From Argyresthia goedartella (taxonomy: Eukaryota; Arthropoda; Insecta; Lepidoptera; Argyresthiidae), in the NCBI GenBank assembly GCA_949825045.1, contig OX463814.1, positions 28,414,383 to 28,478,382 of the forward strand: 64,000 bases of DNA, given 5' to 3'. How positions within the stretch are numbered: position 1 is the first letter of the stretch; each line of letters opens with the position of its first letter. Shown here piece after piece: positions 53,791-64,000 of the stretch. The notes under the pieces are model-generated. The model saw only the letters and a list, made by a program, of their open reading frames with translations. It was not told the DNA's origin and did no database searches. A program made the position numbers and the translations under genes.

Positions 53791-55500
53791 TTAGGAATTT
53801 ACTGCAATGCAAAATAAAGACATATGCATATCCAAGATAATATAATTATTATAAAACAACGAGCTTGAGTTGTTCTATGATAAGTTTATACTTTGATGTT
53901 TATTCAGATGTATCAATCGTTGCTTTTTGCGAAAAGGTTTAGATCGTCCTTTGTTACTACGAGCAGTAAATCTAGGAATTAGTCTTGCCAAGAGCGTAAC
54001 ATTTTTCTAACTGTGTAATAATAAACCCAATCTCGAAGGCAATTAATCTCTCTCCTTAATCTCTTAACTGATGACTTTGATAAATACGAGGAATGATCTC
54101 TTACCCGACGATTCTTTTCTGAGTAAGCTTACCTGTCTCTAATTACTGAACGTCAATTAAGAGTTAATCCTTGTATTACATTGATTTAGATAGACATGAC
54201 AACTTTTTATAGCTTAGTGAACTTTAGGAAATGATAGTACTTATAATATGATTGCGCAGTTGCTCTGGTTAATTGGTGTTGTATGCAAATCAACCAAGAC
54301 TAACAATATTAGAAATTTACAATTGAAACGGTGAAAGGTCTCACGAGGATTGAATCCAAAGGCTCACGCAGAATAGTCCAGAAGGTCCAGTCCAATGCAT
54401 TAAATTCACGAATACACTTGTATCACAAATTTATTTTATAATCCATCGTAATTATTGAATAAAAAGGTGAAAAGGCAACAGCACATGCGAGTCACCCATC
54501 TTCGTAAGCCATCTTACTTTTTCTTCTTTAATTTTCTTTATCGGGTTTTCACACCTCACGAATCTGCTAACATAACTCCATAGTGCAAAAAGACGCAATG
54601 TGAAAAGGAACAGGAGGTTTAATAGTATGGGATAAGATAATAAAAAGGGATTTGGAGCATAATAGTACTCATAACTAATCATTCTGTTCAAAACTAAACT
54701 TTTTAGAGTTCCAAAAAGGAAAAACGGAACCATTTTGGGATTTCTGTCAGGTAGTTAAAGTAATATCTATATAATATAATAGATCTTTACTTAAACTAGT
54801 GGGGAAAAATTTATTTAAATGCCATAAATTTAAAATGGCACTATGGATACTATAGAACGACCGATCAATTGTCAACATTATGCTATCTGTCTCTGAATAC
54901 GTTGCTTTGTGAATAAAAGTCAATTATTAATTCTATTAAGTCTTGTTTAATAATTAACGCCTTAGGCGGACGTGTCACAATGTAACCTCTCCGTTTAATC
55001 TTGCTCAATAGACACTATCGCGGTCGATCGTATCATATTATGTAATCTCAATTGTCAGTTGTTTTCAGTTTTTAAAATTGCACAGTACCCTAATCTCAAT
55101 TAAAGTAGTGTAATCATCAATAAACTCAAGTCAATAATCACAACCCCTTTCTAAGGGGGCGGTCGCTGACGCGGCGACAATTTACCACATAGTCGTGGTT
55201 GGTGGCCCAGCCTTTGGTCTCGTGCTTCCTGTGCTAATAGCTCAGGTCTAGCTTGCATTGGACATTCTCCTGCTGCAGTCTTCATCCGTGGCTTTCGAGC
55301 GGACAGAGCCATGTGCAGCAACCAGTTTGGGGGTTCGGCATTCGGATGTCATGAGGTTCTACCAACCTCTATCACATTATAATTTTAGTCTCCCAGGTCG
55401 GACCTACCCTTACATCGAACAATATTACTAGAAGAGGTAAATCCTTGGGGATAAACTGCTTGTTCTTCCATTGGCTATCTTAAAAATAAACATAAGTATA
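53791..55500. other. No gene recognised
   Basis: 1.7 kb. Part may be the LINE-B leader. The stretch around 54960-55390 is less AT-rich ('gacacgtccgcctaaggcg' on the minus strand) and looks LTR-like, but I found no partner copy. Confidence 0.4.
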
Positions 55501-55506
55501 TTCAAT

Positions 55507-55539
55507 GTATTATTAGTTAGTATACCTAACTAATAATAC
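55507..55539. repeat. Perfect 14-bp-arm hairpin
   Basis: GTATTATTAGTTAG (55507-55520) is inverted at 55526-55539 around 'tatac'. Imperfect pairing continues outward. Confidence 0.85.
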
Positions 55540-55669
55540 AGTGAATTGAAGTATTTCCTTTGGGAAAGAAGCTACCTCAGAGTTTCTTGTGCGTTCTTCT
55601 CTGAGAAGTATCTGCTTTTGGTGCGAAGTATAATGACGCTCTAAGAGAATTGTAAACATCCTACAGAAT

Positions 55670-55735
55670 AAATATAAATAAATAAAAATAAACCTTTTGT
55701 GCGCGAGCCCGACTCGCACTTGACCATTTATTTTT
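55670..55735 (+). repeat. Fragment of the lepidopteran interspersed repeat
   Basis: 'gtgcgcgagcccgactcgca' and 'cttgacc' match the CAAGTGCGAGTCGGACTCGC end on the minus strand. Only the terminal part is present. Confidence 0.7.
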
Positions 55736-56129
55736 CGGTATACCTTTTATTTTTCATATCTTGTGTTTTCTAATTTTTATGTGAATAATGAGTTTGTCGT
55801 AACTTGTTATAGCAAATAGTTCTTTCTTAATACTTCGGCCTTCTATTTAGGTTGGTATAACCAGCCTTTAGTATATTTTCAGTTGGACTATTTTGAGTCC
55901 TCAAATGGATGTATAACATTATTTTTTTTGCAAATAGCAAGCTTAGTAAAATTCTGAACTACGGCAATATGGGCGAAGTGGTGGGTCAGGGTAGGTAAAG
56001 GCTAAAGGGGGCTCTATTTAGTCTTCGTCATGACATGAATTAATAAAAAAAAATATTTTGCCGATTTCCCCAAGTAAAATAATTGTTATTTATTTTAAAG
56101 TTTATGCTGTATAATTCGAGTCTTTAAAA
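55736..56129. other. No gene recognised
   Basis: AT-rich spacer. Confidence 0.35.
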
Positions 56130-56423
56130 TGTTTATCTACACGTATCATAAACCCTCTTTACCGCGTGTAAAAACCGCACGCCAGCATAATGTAAAACTA
56201 TTTGGTAAAAACTCATTTCTTATCTGAAAATTTGTATATTGTGACCATAATGTGTAAATTTTCTACGTATTATGACATTCAAATTTCGAACGCCGACGCC
56301 CGCCTGCGTGTTTTCTGTGAAGTTGGTACTACAGGACAAGTTAAACAACTCAATGCCACAATGCCGGTCAAACATGCGGTTCCTGAACACATCAAAGAGA
56401 ACTTATGGTATGTGTGTAGATAA
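56130..56423 (+). mobile_element. MITE-2 copy 2
   Basis: Ends 'gtttatctacacgtatcata' (56130) and 'tatggtatgtgtgtagataa' (to 56423) are inverted repeats. The interior follows copy 1 (23738-24063), with a 10-to-30-base deletion around 'ctgcgtgttttctgtgaagt'. The inner hairpin seen in copy 1 is partly decayed here. Confidence 0.75.
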
Positions 56424-56515
56424 ACTGGTGTATGTAACTGTACATAATTAGGCATTAAAACTCTCGAGTGATATTATTCGAGTTTTAATGCCCTCCTTAT
56501 GTATCAGTCACATAA
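56424..56515. repeat. Foldback unit adjoining MITE-2 copy 2
   Basis: 'gtaactgtacataattaggcattaaaactc' is inverted as 'gagttttaatgccctccttatgtatcagtcac'. The same foldback follows copy 1, so both travel as one unit. Confidence 0.75.
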
Positions 56516-57209
56516 TGTACTATAATGATGCTTCCCTTGTTTATTAATTTGAAAGCTATTTGTAATTATGTATGCTTAATGATAAGTGTTTACAAAATGT
56601 ATGTTAAAATAAATTATGCCCGACAATATTATTACATTTCATATTGTGCAAGGCAACAGTAAACTGACTTTTTTACTGATCCAGCGTGATGGAGAATGGC
56701 TCAATCCTACTCTGATATGAAGGAAGAACACACGGAGAAATTAATAAGCTTTATTATATTATTAGCTTATGCCCACGACCTCGTCTGCGTATTTACACAT
56801 TTTTGTTACATCACATTCTCTTCATCATATTGTTTCTAAGCGATGTAGTTACAATTCTAGAAAGAAGCAATTATTGGCAATACGCAGGTAAAAAAATCTC
56901 GTTCGTCATGCCGTTTATAGATATATTTCGTCATATATATCGTATATATATATATATCGTAGTCTTAACGTCAGCGGCCAGTCAGATTAATTTTTGTGAT
57001 TCCCTGGAATCTATCACAATTGCGTAATTTTTAAAGATCGTTTGCGAATAGTAGCAATTCCTCAATAAACTCTCAGAACCAGGAGCTACAGATGACCGGG
57101 CATTCTCACGCACACGTTTAGCGGTCTAATTACATTGTCAGCGGGATTGATTAGTGAAAATTTTTGGGTGAAAGTGTGTGATTCTTTGTCCTCAGAAGAA
57201 GAGGACTAT
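56516..57209. other. No gene recognised
   Basis: AT-rich; a relic 'cttatgcccacgacctcgtctgcgt' at about 56767-56791 resembles ends of common lepidopteran repeats. No gene. Confidence 0.35.
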
Positions 57210-58290
57210 AGATAAACTTGGGAAAACGATGCTGCAGGGAAGTGCTACTTTTTCTTTAGAAAATGTATTGCGGATGGGTTCTACAGCCAAAGCGCAATTC
57301 GCTCCGAACTAACCGAATGCAATATGCCAAACGGTTGGATCAGCTACTGAAATAGCAGGGAGTGCCGGTAAGGATATCGGGTGCTAAGGCTATAGAACAC
57401 CAGGTAAACAACCTAATTGAGGCCATCACGGCCAGCTACCACATTGCATGCCCCCTAGCAACTCCAGTGATAAGGGTCAAAGCCGGTGTTGACTGGTGAG
57501 GAACTGAGCTGGAGAGGCTCAGAAGTAAAGTAAGGCTCCTACTAAGTAGGGCAATGAACACAGCTGCAGATGATGACTGGGACAAATATAGGGCAGCTAA
57601 GTCCCAGTATCAAAAGCGCCTCCGATACAGAAGCACAAACTCGTGGCGCGAGTTGCGCGCAGGCAAACAGGGTAAGGAAGGTTCTCTGCTAATAATCCAA
57701 TCAAACCCTTGGGTCCCTGCCCAAATCTGATAACACACTCACCAACACTCCAGAAGAGGCAGAATGTACGTTAGTATAGACACACTTTCCTGACTGTCAA
57801 CTATTAAGGACGATCAACTGGACGGTGGAAGAGATTACACTGACAGAGGAGCAGTGACAACTTGCACTCGAGGTAATCAATCCACAAAAAACTAGGTAGG
57901 TAATCAACAGCTTTAACTCGTTTGAATTTGCGGGGACTGGACGGCATATTCCCGGCAATCATCGGCAAGAATCGGCTCTTCATTCTGTTGTTCGCGAAAT
58001 CGAAGAAACCATCAACAGCAAGTCAATATGGCTAAGAATCTTCATTGACATTGAAGGAGCCTTCATCAAGACTAAATTCACAAGCATAACAGCGGCAAAC
58101 ACTATTAAACGGTATGATATGCCGATGATATAGTGATACTAACAAGTGGAATCGTCACAAGTACTGTATCTGATGTCTCTCAAGCAGCACTGCGGATTGT
58201 GGAACTCTGGTACATAACAAATGAACTATCAGTCAAACCAAATAAGAAGTAAATGGTAATATTCACCAACAAGCGCTATCATTATATTTT
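57210..58290 (+). pseudogene. LINE-G: decayed EN-RT linker and RT fragments
   Basis: Readable in alternating frames: 'LEAITASYHIACPLATPVIR'-like (about 57415-57475), 'SRAMNTAADDDWDKYRAAKS' (about 57546-57605), 'QYQKRLRYRSTNSWRELRAG' (about 57608-57665), 'IEETINSKSIWLRIFIDIEG' (about 57998-58060, first RT catalytic region) and 'YADDIVILTSG' (about 58118-58150). A downstream 'LWYITNELSVKPNKK' fits the segment after YADD. Many stops and internal deletions. The 'F.DIEGAF' wording resembles LOA/R1-type RTs; clade uncertain. Confidence 0.6.
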
Positions 58291-58784
58291 ATTATCGTAT
58301 TTTATTAGATTACCGGTTTTGTACAATACGAATTTACGTTAAGATTTAATGAATGAACAATGAATTATTAAACATACAATTAGCTTAATATAAATATTGT
58401 AAAGCTGTTATATTATTAATTTATGACCCTTTTTATACGTATAATTGATATTGATAATTCCCAGTATTTCTAATGATATATGTTTTTGAAAGTGCCTTAG
58501 GGTACTAAAATTTGGTACAAAATTGCAAATTCAGCTGCTTTATTAAATTGCGAAAAATGCAGCTGATTGCAGCATCAGCAGAGTCATCTTCCAGAGACCC
58601 TTAATCACACCCACAATCGACATCGGTTACCCAAATCTTCTCTCCCTATTCTATTACGTTCACCCGCCCCACCACCACTCTCTGCAAAACAGAGGGGAGG
58701 GGGAGGGCGGGAGGGGGGCATAATCAGGTAACAAATCAGAAAATATAAATACTCGGGGTTCACTTCAGTACTTGAATAACATTG
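58291..58784. other. No gene recognised
   Basis: AT-rich, with a G-rich tract at about 58690-58720. No supported gene. Confidence 0.35.
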
Positions 58785-58840
58785 TGCGGTGGTACGGAAC
58801 CTTTCATGCGCGAGTCTGAATCGCACTTGACAGTTTATTT
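58785..58840 (+). repeat. Fragment of the lepidopteran interspersed repeat
   Basis: 'ggtacggaacctttcatgcg' plus 'cgagtctgaatcgcacttga' matches the end of the family (27321-27364). Confidence 0.75.
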
Positions 58841-59062
58841 TTTCTGAGGTACGAAACACTTAAAATGGTCAAAATTCGATAGAGTTTTAGAAAAAGACGC
58901 GGACAGACATAATTTTCATCATTGTTTGTAACATAAGGTTTTATATTATTTACAGTGTTTCAAATGATGGTACTCCGTAGTACTGGTTGTACAAATATTA
59001 AACATATTATATGACATCTTAAATCTAAATTTAATCTAAACATATTTAGAGTAGTGGATATA

Positions 59063-59200
59063 CAGGATGTTCGGCAGAATGTTTTACACAGAAAAATGGG
59101 GGGTAGGTTCATTTGCTATCTACTCAGCCCAAAAGATTTGGCCTAGGCCCAAATATTTTTTTATATGATTATTTTTATTTTGTTTGGAATTTTGTCACTT
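59063..59200 (+). repeat. Left inverted end of the mariner-like element
   Basis: Matches the complement of 60494-60635 almost throughout, apart from a short length difference near 'ggtaggttcatttgctatct'. Confidence 0.9.
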
Positions 59201-59617
59201 TCATACATTTAAACTTCTGAGAACTTTTTTTTTATGAGTAGACCTTGTTTATTTTTATTAGAATCTCAATGATTGGTAGGTCCTGTTAAAATTAATATTT
59301 GTTGCAGGTTGTTGCTAGAAAGAAAGTTTAAAAAATTCAAACATGAAAAAAGACTTTTTATTTTTTTTAAAGCTTGACTTGTTGCATTTAAAAAAAAAAT
59401 GGAAGACTTCTGATTTTTTGAAACATCTCTAAAGTGTGAGCTTTCTAGCAGTATGAAGTTTATTTTGATATCTGTGTCCTAACCAGAATTATTCATTGTT
59501 ATGTATCTAGACGCACCATTTCAACGAAATTCTACTTATGTGCAAAGTTAAGAGTTTTACGAAATGGATCAATGCAAACGTGAAAATAATGAAACGATGA
59601 ATTAAATTTCGTAATCT

Positions 59618-60300
59618 TTATTTTAAATAATTAGAAAAAAAATAGTGCAAATCTTGTTCAAATTGACGTCCGTTATTCGCTATACAAGCTCTGCATCTGT
59701 TTCTAATTTCAACTGTTGTTGTTCGCAGAAGCATTTCCTGTTTCATCGTCTCGAACGCAGCATCAATACGATTTATTAAATCATTCCGACTGAGAACTTC
59801 AGTGGTGTAAACCAAATCCTTGGCTCTTCCCCAGACGTAAAAGTCGAGAGGCGTGAATTGGCGTGAATTGGAGCTAGATGCCGACCAATTCATGCGTTAG
59901 GGAAATAATTATTAAGCCACTCTCTTGCATCTAAGCTCCAATGGGCTGGACAGTTCTAATGATTCGGGTAAATCATTCGTTAAAAATTGTAAATAGTTAG
60001 GCCCATCGAGGATGTCTAGCAAATAAAATGGCCCTATTAACCTATTGCCGATCACTCCTACCCAAAAATGTACACTGAATCTTCTTTGAAACTTCCTTTG
60101 TCTCTTTACGCGGGGGTTTGCTCCTTTTTTTCCCAGTGTTGAAAGTTGTGATAGTTAACTATTACTTCCCTGTCAAATTAAGATTCGTCGGTCCAAAGGC
60201 TTCTCCTTTAAAAGTTTACATTGTCCACATCGGTATGGAGCAAAAAACGGCAAAAGTTGATACGTCTCCCAAAATCAGTATCTTCAAGACCTGGAACAAA
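59618..60300 (-). pseudogene. Mariner-like transposase, inactivated
   Basis: The minus frame 59893-59618 holds 'SNSRQFTPLDFYVWGRAKDL' and 'VYTTEV', the 'RSPDLTPLDFFLWG' block with the third catalytic acidic residue, then 'NDLINRIDAAFETMKQEMLL' and 'RNRCRACIANNGRQFEQDL'. Upstream, in shifting frames, 'FWVGVIG' and 'LIGPFYL' (about 60075-60030) and a 'HNFQHW' segment are visible. The N-terminal DNA-binding domain is not recognisable. Several frameshifts and stops. Confidence 0.75.
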
Positions 60301-60493
60301 CAAAACAAGAATTGAATTCTACTTTGAATTCTACTAGTGACTACCTTATTGTTACTCGAATGCAGTCTAACACAAATTTACTTTCGCATTTGAACAGATT
60401 GAAATGATGAAATTACATACGAGATTGATTAATCAATCAGGAAACAAAATCAAAAAGTAAAGTGTATTTTGGTACATACCCTGGACTGGACAG

Positions 60494-60635
60494 TGACAAA
60501 ATTCAAAAATAATAATAAAAATAATCATATAAAAAAAATATTTGGGCCTAGGCCAAATCTTTTGGGCTAAGTGGATAGAAAATAACCCCACCTACCCCCC
60601 ATTTTTCAGAGTAAAATGTTCTGCCAAACACCTTG
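60494..60635 (-). repeat. Right inverted end of the mariner-like element
   Basis: See the left end; the outermost bases CAAGGTGTTTGGCAG face the TA at 60636-60637. Confidence 0.9.
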
Positions 60636-60810
60636 TATTTACAACTTAAATCATTATCAGTATAAGTATTTTTTACAGTTTTATTTTATGACTCTAGGTA
60701 TACTAATATTGAAATGCTGTACCGCTTCACAAACCGTGGGCTAAGACGAGAAAGAAATGGCAAGAAAACTCAATGCAGCCAATTTACTTCGACGTGGATT
60801 CGTGGAGTAA

Positions 60811-62060
60811 TCAGTTTGTCATTAAAGTATTCATTGCTATCATAGTACATTTTATGATTTTAGTAACCGTTTTTTTGAAAAAATGTAAATCCAGGGTTGG
60901 TAAGAGGTTAAATATTTTTATGGCGACAAAGAAAACGCTATTTTTACGTAGAGCGCATTTAGGGGATGGAAGTTCTCTATGGTTTTTATTACCTAGATTT
61001 CTTGTGTGAATTTTTTTTCTTTCTAAAAAACTTGTATGATAGTTTTTCTTAACGAACATTAAGCACTCTTGGATAAATATCGATGAAAAAGTTAGAATGT
61101 CTAATTTTTTGATATAGGGTTTGCAGTTTTCCGTCTTTTTTATGCCAGCGATAGCCCTAATACATTTTTTCCTTAGCCTAAATATATTGTCTCTATCAGT
61201 AGAATTTCCGAAAAAGATGATAACGTAACTAAGAATAGAATGCATATATCCGAAGTATGCAGTAACCGATAATCTCCTTAGAGGGTAAACAACGCTATTT
61301 ATCACAGTTTTTCTATGTTCACTTTTCATCCGCAGTGTTGGTCTCGGTGCAGTCCGAGGAATTTTATTGTATGTACTATTTCGACGTTATTGTTATCAGT
61401 TACTATGATAATAGTTTGTTTAGTTTCGGTGGTTTTGCTTGTGGTTGATGGATCAAATTGCATGATTCTAGTTTTCTGTAGGTTAATTTTTAGATTTTTA
61501 TTCTGAAGCTATTCGAAAAGCCCACTCAATGAGTTGTTTATATCTGGTTCGAAGTTTAGTAGCTCTGTATATTTTATGACAACGAAACAGTCATCCGTAA
61601 GTTAAACTGTTGAACAGTTTCTGGTAATTTATAAAGTTTAGGAACAGGAGAGGCCTCAAGATACATCCCTGTGGTAATCCGTATTCTACAGCTCCAGTGT
61701 CGGATGCGTGGTTTTGTTCTGTTCCCGTTTATCTATAATATTGATAACGCAAAACTGTTTTCTATCTAATTTAATAGATTTTGTGTAGGACCCCTAATAT
61801 CAAAAATTTCGAGTTTTTCCAGCAATAGTTTGTGGTCTACGAAATCTAAAGCCTTACTCATGTCCATGAAGATCACTGATACATGTCATCTATTGTTGAC
61901 ACTGTCATACACATGTTTACAGAGGTCATATATCACTCATATTGTGGTTTTATTTATAAATAAATAATAATAAATATGTTGAGCGTTTCTAGAAAGGAAT
62001 TTAGTCTGTTATTTATTGCACGTTCAATAATTTTAGATATTATAGGTATAAGAGCTACTG
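60811..62060 (-). pseudogene. LINE-D ORF2: RT and C-terminal domain remnants
   Basis: Minus strand: 'VIFMDMSKALDFVDHKLLLE' (about 61885-61820) is the first RT catalytic region. 'GLPQGCILRPLLFLNFIN' (about 61680-61625) precedes a damaged FADD site (a stop lies where the box should be). The frame 61329-60811 carries 'SYVIIFFGNSTDRDNIFRLR', 'KKCIRAIAGIKK' and 'FFVAIKIFNLLPTL', the usual C-terminal domain. Stops and frameshifts throughout. Confidence 0.7.
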
Positions 62061-62113
62061 GTCATGGCTATAGTCATACACAAAGAAACAGTTAACTTGG
62101 TACTTCACTCTGA

Positions 62114-62121
62114 TGACGTCA
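62114..62121. promoter_or_regulatory. CRE-like site TGACGTCA
   Basis: Perfect 8-bp CREB/ATF palindrome about 200 bases upstream of the ORF1 ATG, within a short GC-richer segment. An internal-promoter role is inferred from position only. Confidence 0.4.
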
Positions 62122-62322
62122 TAGCGCCCATCACTTTCCTACTGACGCGTTGAGGGCGAGAGCAAGCGAGCGAACGAGAGGAAACAAATATCTCGCGGGT
62201 GCCATGTTAACTTTGCCGCATTGTACAAACATAGGCCTAGCAAGCAACAGTTAAAAACTCTATTTATCTATTTTAAATTAATTTCAATTAAAGTAATATA
62301 CATACCTGGAATTCATATAACA

Positions 62323-63119
62323 ATGGAGCTCTATACAAAACTGAACAACAATATGGAGAAGATAGTGACAACTTTCAACTCCAGGATGTCACAATATGAG
62401 AAGGACCTTCGGGAGGCCGCCACCATGTCCTCGTCCAGCAGCCCACTTGATCTCAACACCATCGCCAGTGAGTTCGTGGAATTTAAGGCATTCACTTGGA
62501 ACTGCCTTAACTTGCTGCGCGCACAGATGGAGTTGTTGCTTGCTGGCCAGGACCGTCTCGAGATGGCGTCCAGACGGAAAGTGTTTCTCCTCCATGGTGT
62601 TCCTGAAGTGGAAAATGAGGACTCCGATGACATTGGGCGTGCAGTATTGTCCGACCAAATGAAGTTATCCCCCGAGTGTGTGTCCAACATCACTGTAGTG
62701 CATAGACTAGGATCCCCAACCGTTGCTGGTGAGGTTCTCGACCTTTAGTGCTCGCTCAGAGGCCTGTAAAGGCAAGTCTGCATTGAAGGAATCCAGAGTC
62801 ACAGTAACCGAGTTTTTAACAAAGACGAGGCATGAGGTGTTTATGGCTGCCAGGAAGCACTTTGGTGTGCAGAATTGCTGGACTACAGAGGGCAGGATCG
62901 TCTTGCTGCTTCCTGACAAATCCAGACAGAAGGTGGAGCGTATGTCGGAGCTTCTTGTTCACACCAGCAAGTTCCATCCTTCTGTTGGGCAGTCGGAACC
63001 TGCTAAGATCTAGACCTAAGTCGGCTGGGGTTGCTTCAGGTGCAGTGGCTGCCTCTTCGGTGCCTGGCACTGCCAAGCGTCAAATCAGGCACGCTGCTCC
63101 GACTAAAGCCAAGAAATAA
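62323..63119 (+). pseudogene. LINE ORF1: coiled coil, RRM-like domain, basic tail (two frameshifts)
   Basis: ATG at 62323 in a fair context (acaATGG). Residues 1-85 are helical ('KLNNNMEKIVTTFNSRMSQY', 'LLRAQMELLLAGQDRLEMAS') and likely coiled coil. 'RRKVFLLHGVPEVENEDSDD' (about 62575-62634) and 'NITVVHRLGSP' begin an RRM-like fold. After a frameshift near 62725, 'VRFSTFSARSEACKGKSALK', 'FMAARKHFGVQNCWTTEGRI' and 'VLLLPDKSR' continue it. A second shift near 63005 leads to a basic, Ala-rich end 'GTAKRQIRHAAPTKAKK' with stop at 63117. Domain order resembles L1-type ORF1 RNA-binding chaperones. Damage is slight. Confidence 0.65.
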
Positions 63120-63189
63120 AAATCTTTTCCGTACTCGCTATTACAATTTGGACGGGTAATTCTCATTTTCCCAACAAGGTAGTTTATTT

Positions 63190-64000
63190 TATTCATTTAT
63201 TTTGTCCACCTTCAATAATGTGTGTATTTATTTTTTGGTTTCTGTTTCATGCTTCTGTCTGAAGTCAATTAATGGTGTCAGTAAGCCACGGTGCAGGAAG
63301 ATGCTTAACTCTAACTCTCTTGATCGGAGCATGCTTAGGGTTAGGAGCATAGGGTTAAAGTTCCGTACTTTGTCATCAATGGTGTCACTACCGTAGACAG
63401 GCGACCAGTCGACAGAGAAGGCGTCTGCATTAAGGGAGGTTATATCCATGTCCTTGAAGCTGCGAATGTCAAGGAAATTAGCTGCATGCTTAGGAGGCTT
63501 TGTCTTAAAAGAGAGGTAAATAAGATTGCGATAGGAGTAAGGGGCGTTAAGTTGGCCATGCGCAGCAATCTTAGACATGTCAGAAGTAATCATTAGATCT
63601 AGAAGAGAGGGGGTCTAGTGTGGTTGAAAGTGAGTGGCATCTAGAGGAAGGATATGCATGTTAAATGAACTTACAAGAGAATTCAGCTTCGCTGAGCGAC
63701 CGTTATTCTTGAGAAGACAAGTGTTGAAGTCGCCGAGAATTAGGGTGTCGCTATAAAGAGGAGTTAAGTCACTGAGAATTGTTTCAAAAGAGTTAAAATA
63801 GTTGAGGGGCTATAATATACACCCAGGAGGACTTTGTTGTGACGCAAGAATATCTCCAGGAACAGGTGTTTAGCAGAACCCGAGTACAGGCTTGGCGACT
63901 GGCTGATGACTTTGCACGTAGGTAGATAGCAACACCGCCATCAGCCTTGCCTATCCTGTCGTTCCGGTAAAGACTGATCCCTGGCAGAGCATACATGGCA
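63190..64000 (-). pseudogene. LINE endonuclease fragment, runs off the window
   Basis: Minus strand from the window edge: 'ALPGISLYRNDRIGKADGGV' and 'AIYLRAK' (about 63990-63905), a frameshift, 'TAGDFNTCLLKNNGRSAKLN' (about 63750-63690, the GDFN motif), 'PSLLDLMITSDMSKIAAHGQ' (about 63615-63555), then 'YSYRNLIYL' where the catalytic Ser-x-His-Asp would be expected, and 'VRNFNPMLLTL' toward 63300. The altered final motif and frameshifts suggest a dead copy. Jockey/CR1-like. Confidence 0.75.

Larger units (their letters stand above)
59063..60635 (-). mobile_element. Mariner-like DNA transposon with about 140-bp inverted ends and TA duplication
   Basis: Inverted ends 59063-59200 and 60494-60635 begin CAGGATGTTCGGCAG and, on the other strand, CAAGGTGTTTGGCAG. 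They share 'aaaaatggggggtaggt' and 'ttggcctaggcccaaatatt'. TA flanks both sides (59061-59062, 60636-60637), and LINE-D copy A shows the uninterrupted site with one TA at 9936. It encodes a broken transposase on the minus strand. Length 1573 bp. Confidence 0.9.
58905..62060 (-). mobile_element. LINE-D copy B (-), split by a mariner-like transposon
   Basis: The 3' region (58905-59060 and 60638-61020) aligns with LINE-D copy A at 9757-10426. Further left on the minus strand come the C-terminal domain (61329-60811) and RT remnants to about 62060. Truncated at 62060, where an ORF1-bearing element begins. Confidence 0.8.
62061..63185 (+). mobile_element. LINE 5' part: leader and ORF1
   Basis: A GC-richer leader (62095-62215) with a CRE-like site precedes an ORF1; ORF2 does not follow on this strand, and an opposite-strand endonuclease fragment begins at about 63190. 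Probably the 5' part of a LINE whose remainder was lost. Confidence 0.55.

Noticed and set aside
54325..54400. 'ggattgaatcc' as a tRNA gene or SINE B box
   Set aside because: No A box, acceptor stem or SINE body could be matched.
62331..63076. Minus-strand frames opposite the ORF1 gene
   Set aside because: Shadows; the plus strand carries the coherent coiled-coil and RRM-like protein.

Overview
The window looks like gene-poor, repeat-dense insect DNA, most likely from a moth or butterfly. It is AT-rich. It carries Harbinger, Tc1/mariner, Ty3/Gypsy, RTE and CR1/Jockey-type elements together with short interspersed repeats that I know from lepidopteran genomes: a family ending in CAAGTGCGAGTCGGACTCGC, a tRNA-derived SINE, and a Helitron-like repeat carrying 'cacgctaaaacggctaaacg'. 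I found no convincing host gene. Every protein-like stretch I can recognise belongs to a mobile element, and nearly all are broken by stops, frameshifts or truncation. Family assignments rest on motif reading and memory, not on searches.

Layout. 1-5 kb: a Tc1-like transposon with inverted ends, interrupted by a 5'-truncated LINE (LINE-H) with a long open RT frame. 5-9.7 kb: a lepidopteran interspersed repeat, a DIRS-like (tyrosine-recombinase type) retroelement remnant, a palindrome cluster and a 198-bp hairpin. 9.7-14.7 kb: nested LINEs. LINE-D is joined to LINE-B, and LINE-B is split by a 3.1-kb LINE-A whose target duplication (ATCATT) is visible; a SINE follows. 16-22 kb: Helitron-like repeat, RTE end, three cryptic LINE remnants and LINE-C ends. 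22-28 kb: two copies of one MITE, a composite MITE/foldback unit, and a Harbinger element with convergent transposase and Myb-like remnants. 28-31 kb: an internally deleted Gypsy element and an unassigned gag-like remnant. 31-38 kb: LINE-F (-) and LINE-E (+). 38-44.5 kb: mostly unexplained sequence with several strong palindromes, including two adjacent perfect hairpins. 44.5-54 kb: RTE remnant, an LTR retrotransposon bounded by LTRs and a 4-bp duplication, and a nearly complete LINE-B (-). 54-64 kb: second composite MITE/foldback copy, LINE-G, a second LINE-D copy split by a mariner-like transposon, a fairly well-kept LINE ORF1 with its own putative promoter, and an endonuclease fragment running off the window end.

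There are no operons or pathways. The relations that matter are insertion order and shared families. Two insertions can be dated relative to their hosts because an undisturbed paralogue or flanking duplication lies in the same window: mariner in LINE-D, and LINE-A in LINE-B. I see no clear undescribed functional system. The least explained structures are the twin perfect palindromes at 40.3-40.5 kb, the nested hairpin at 8.6-8.8 kb and the DIRS-like remnant.
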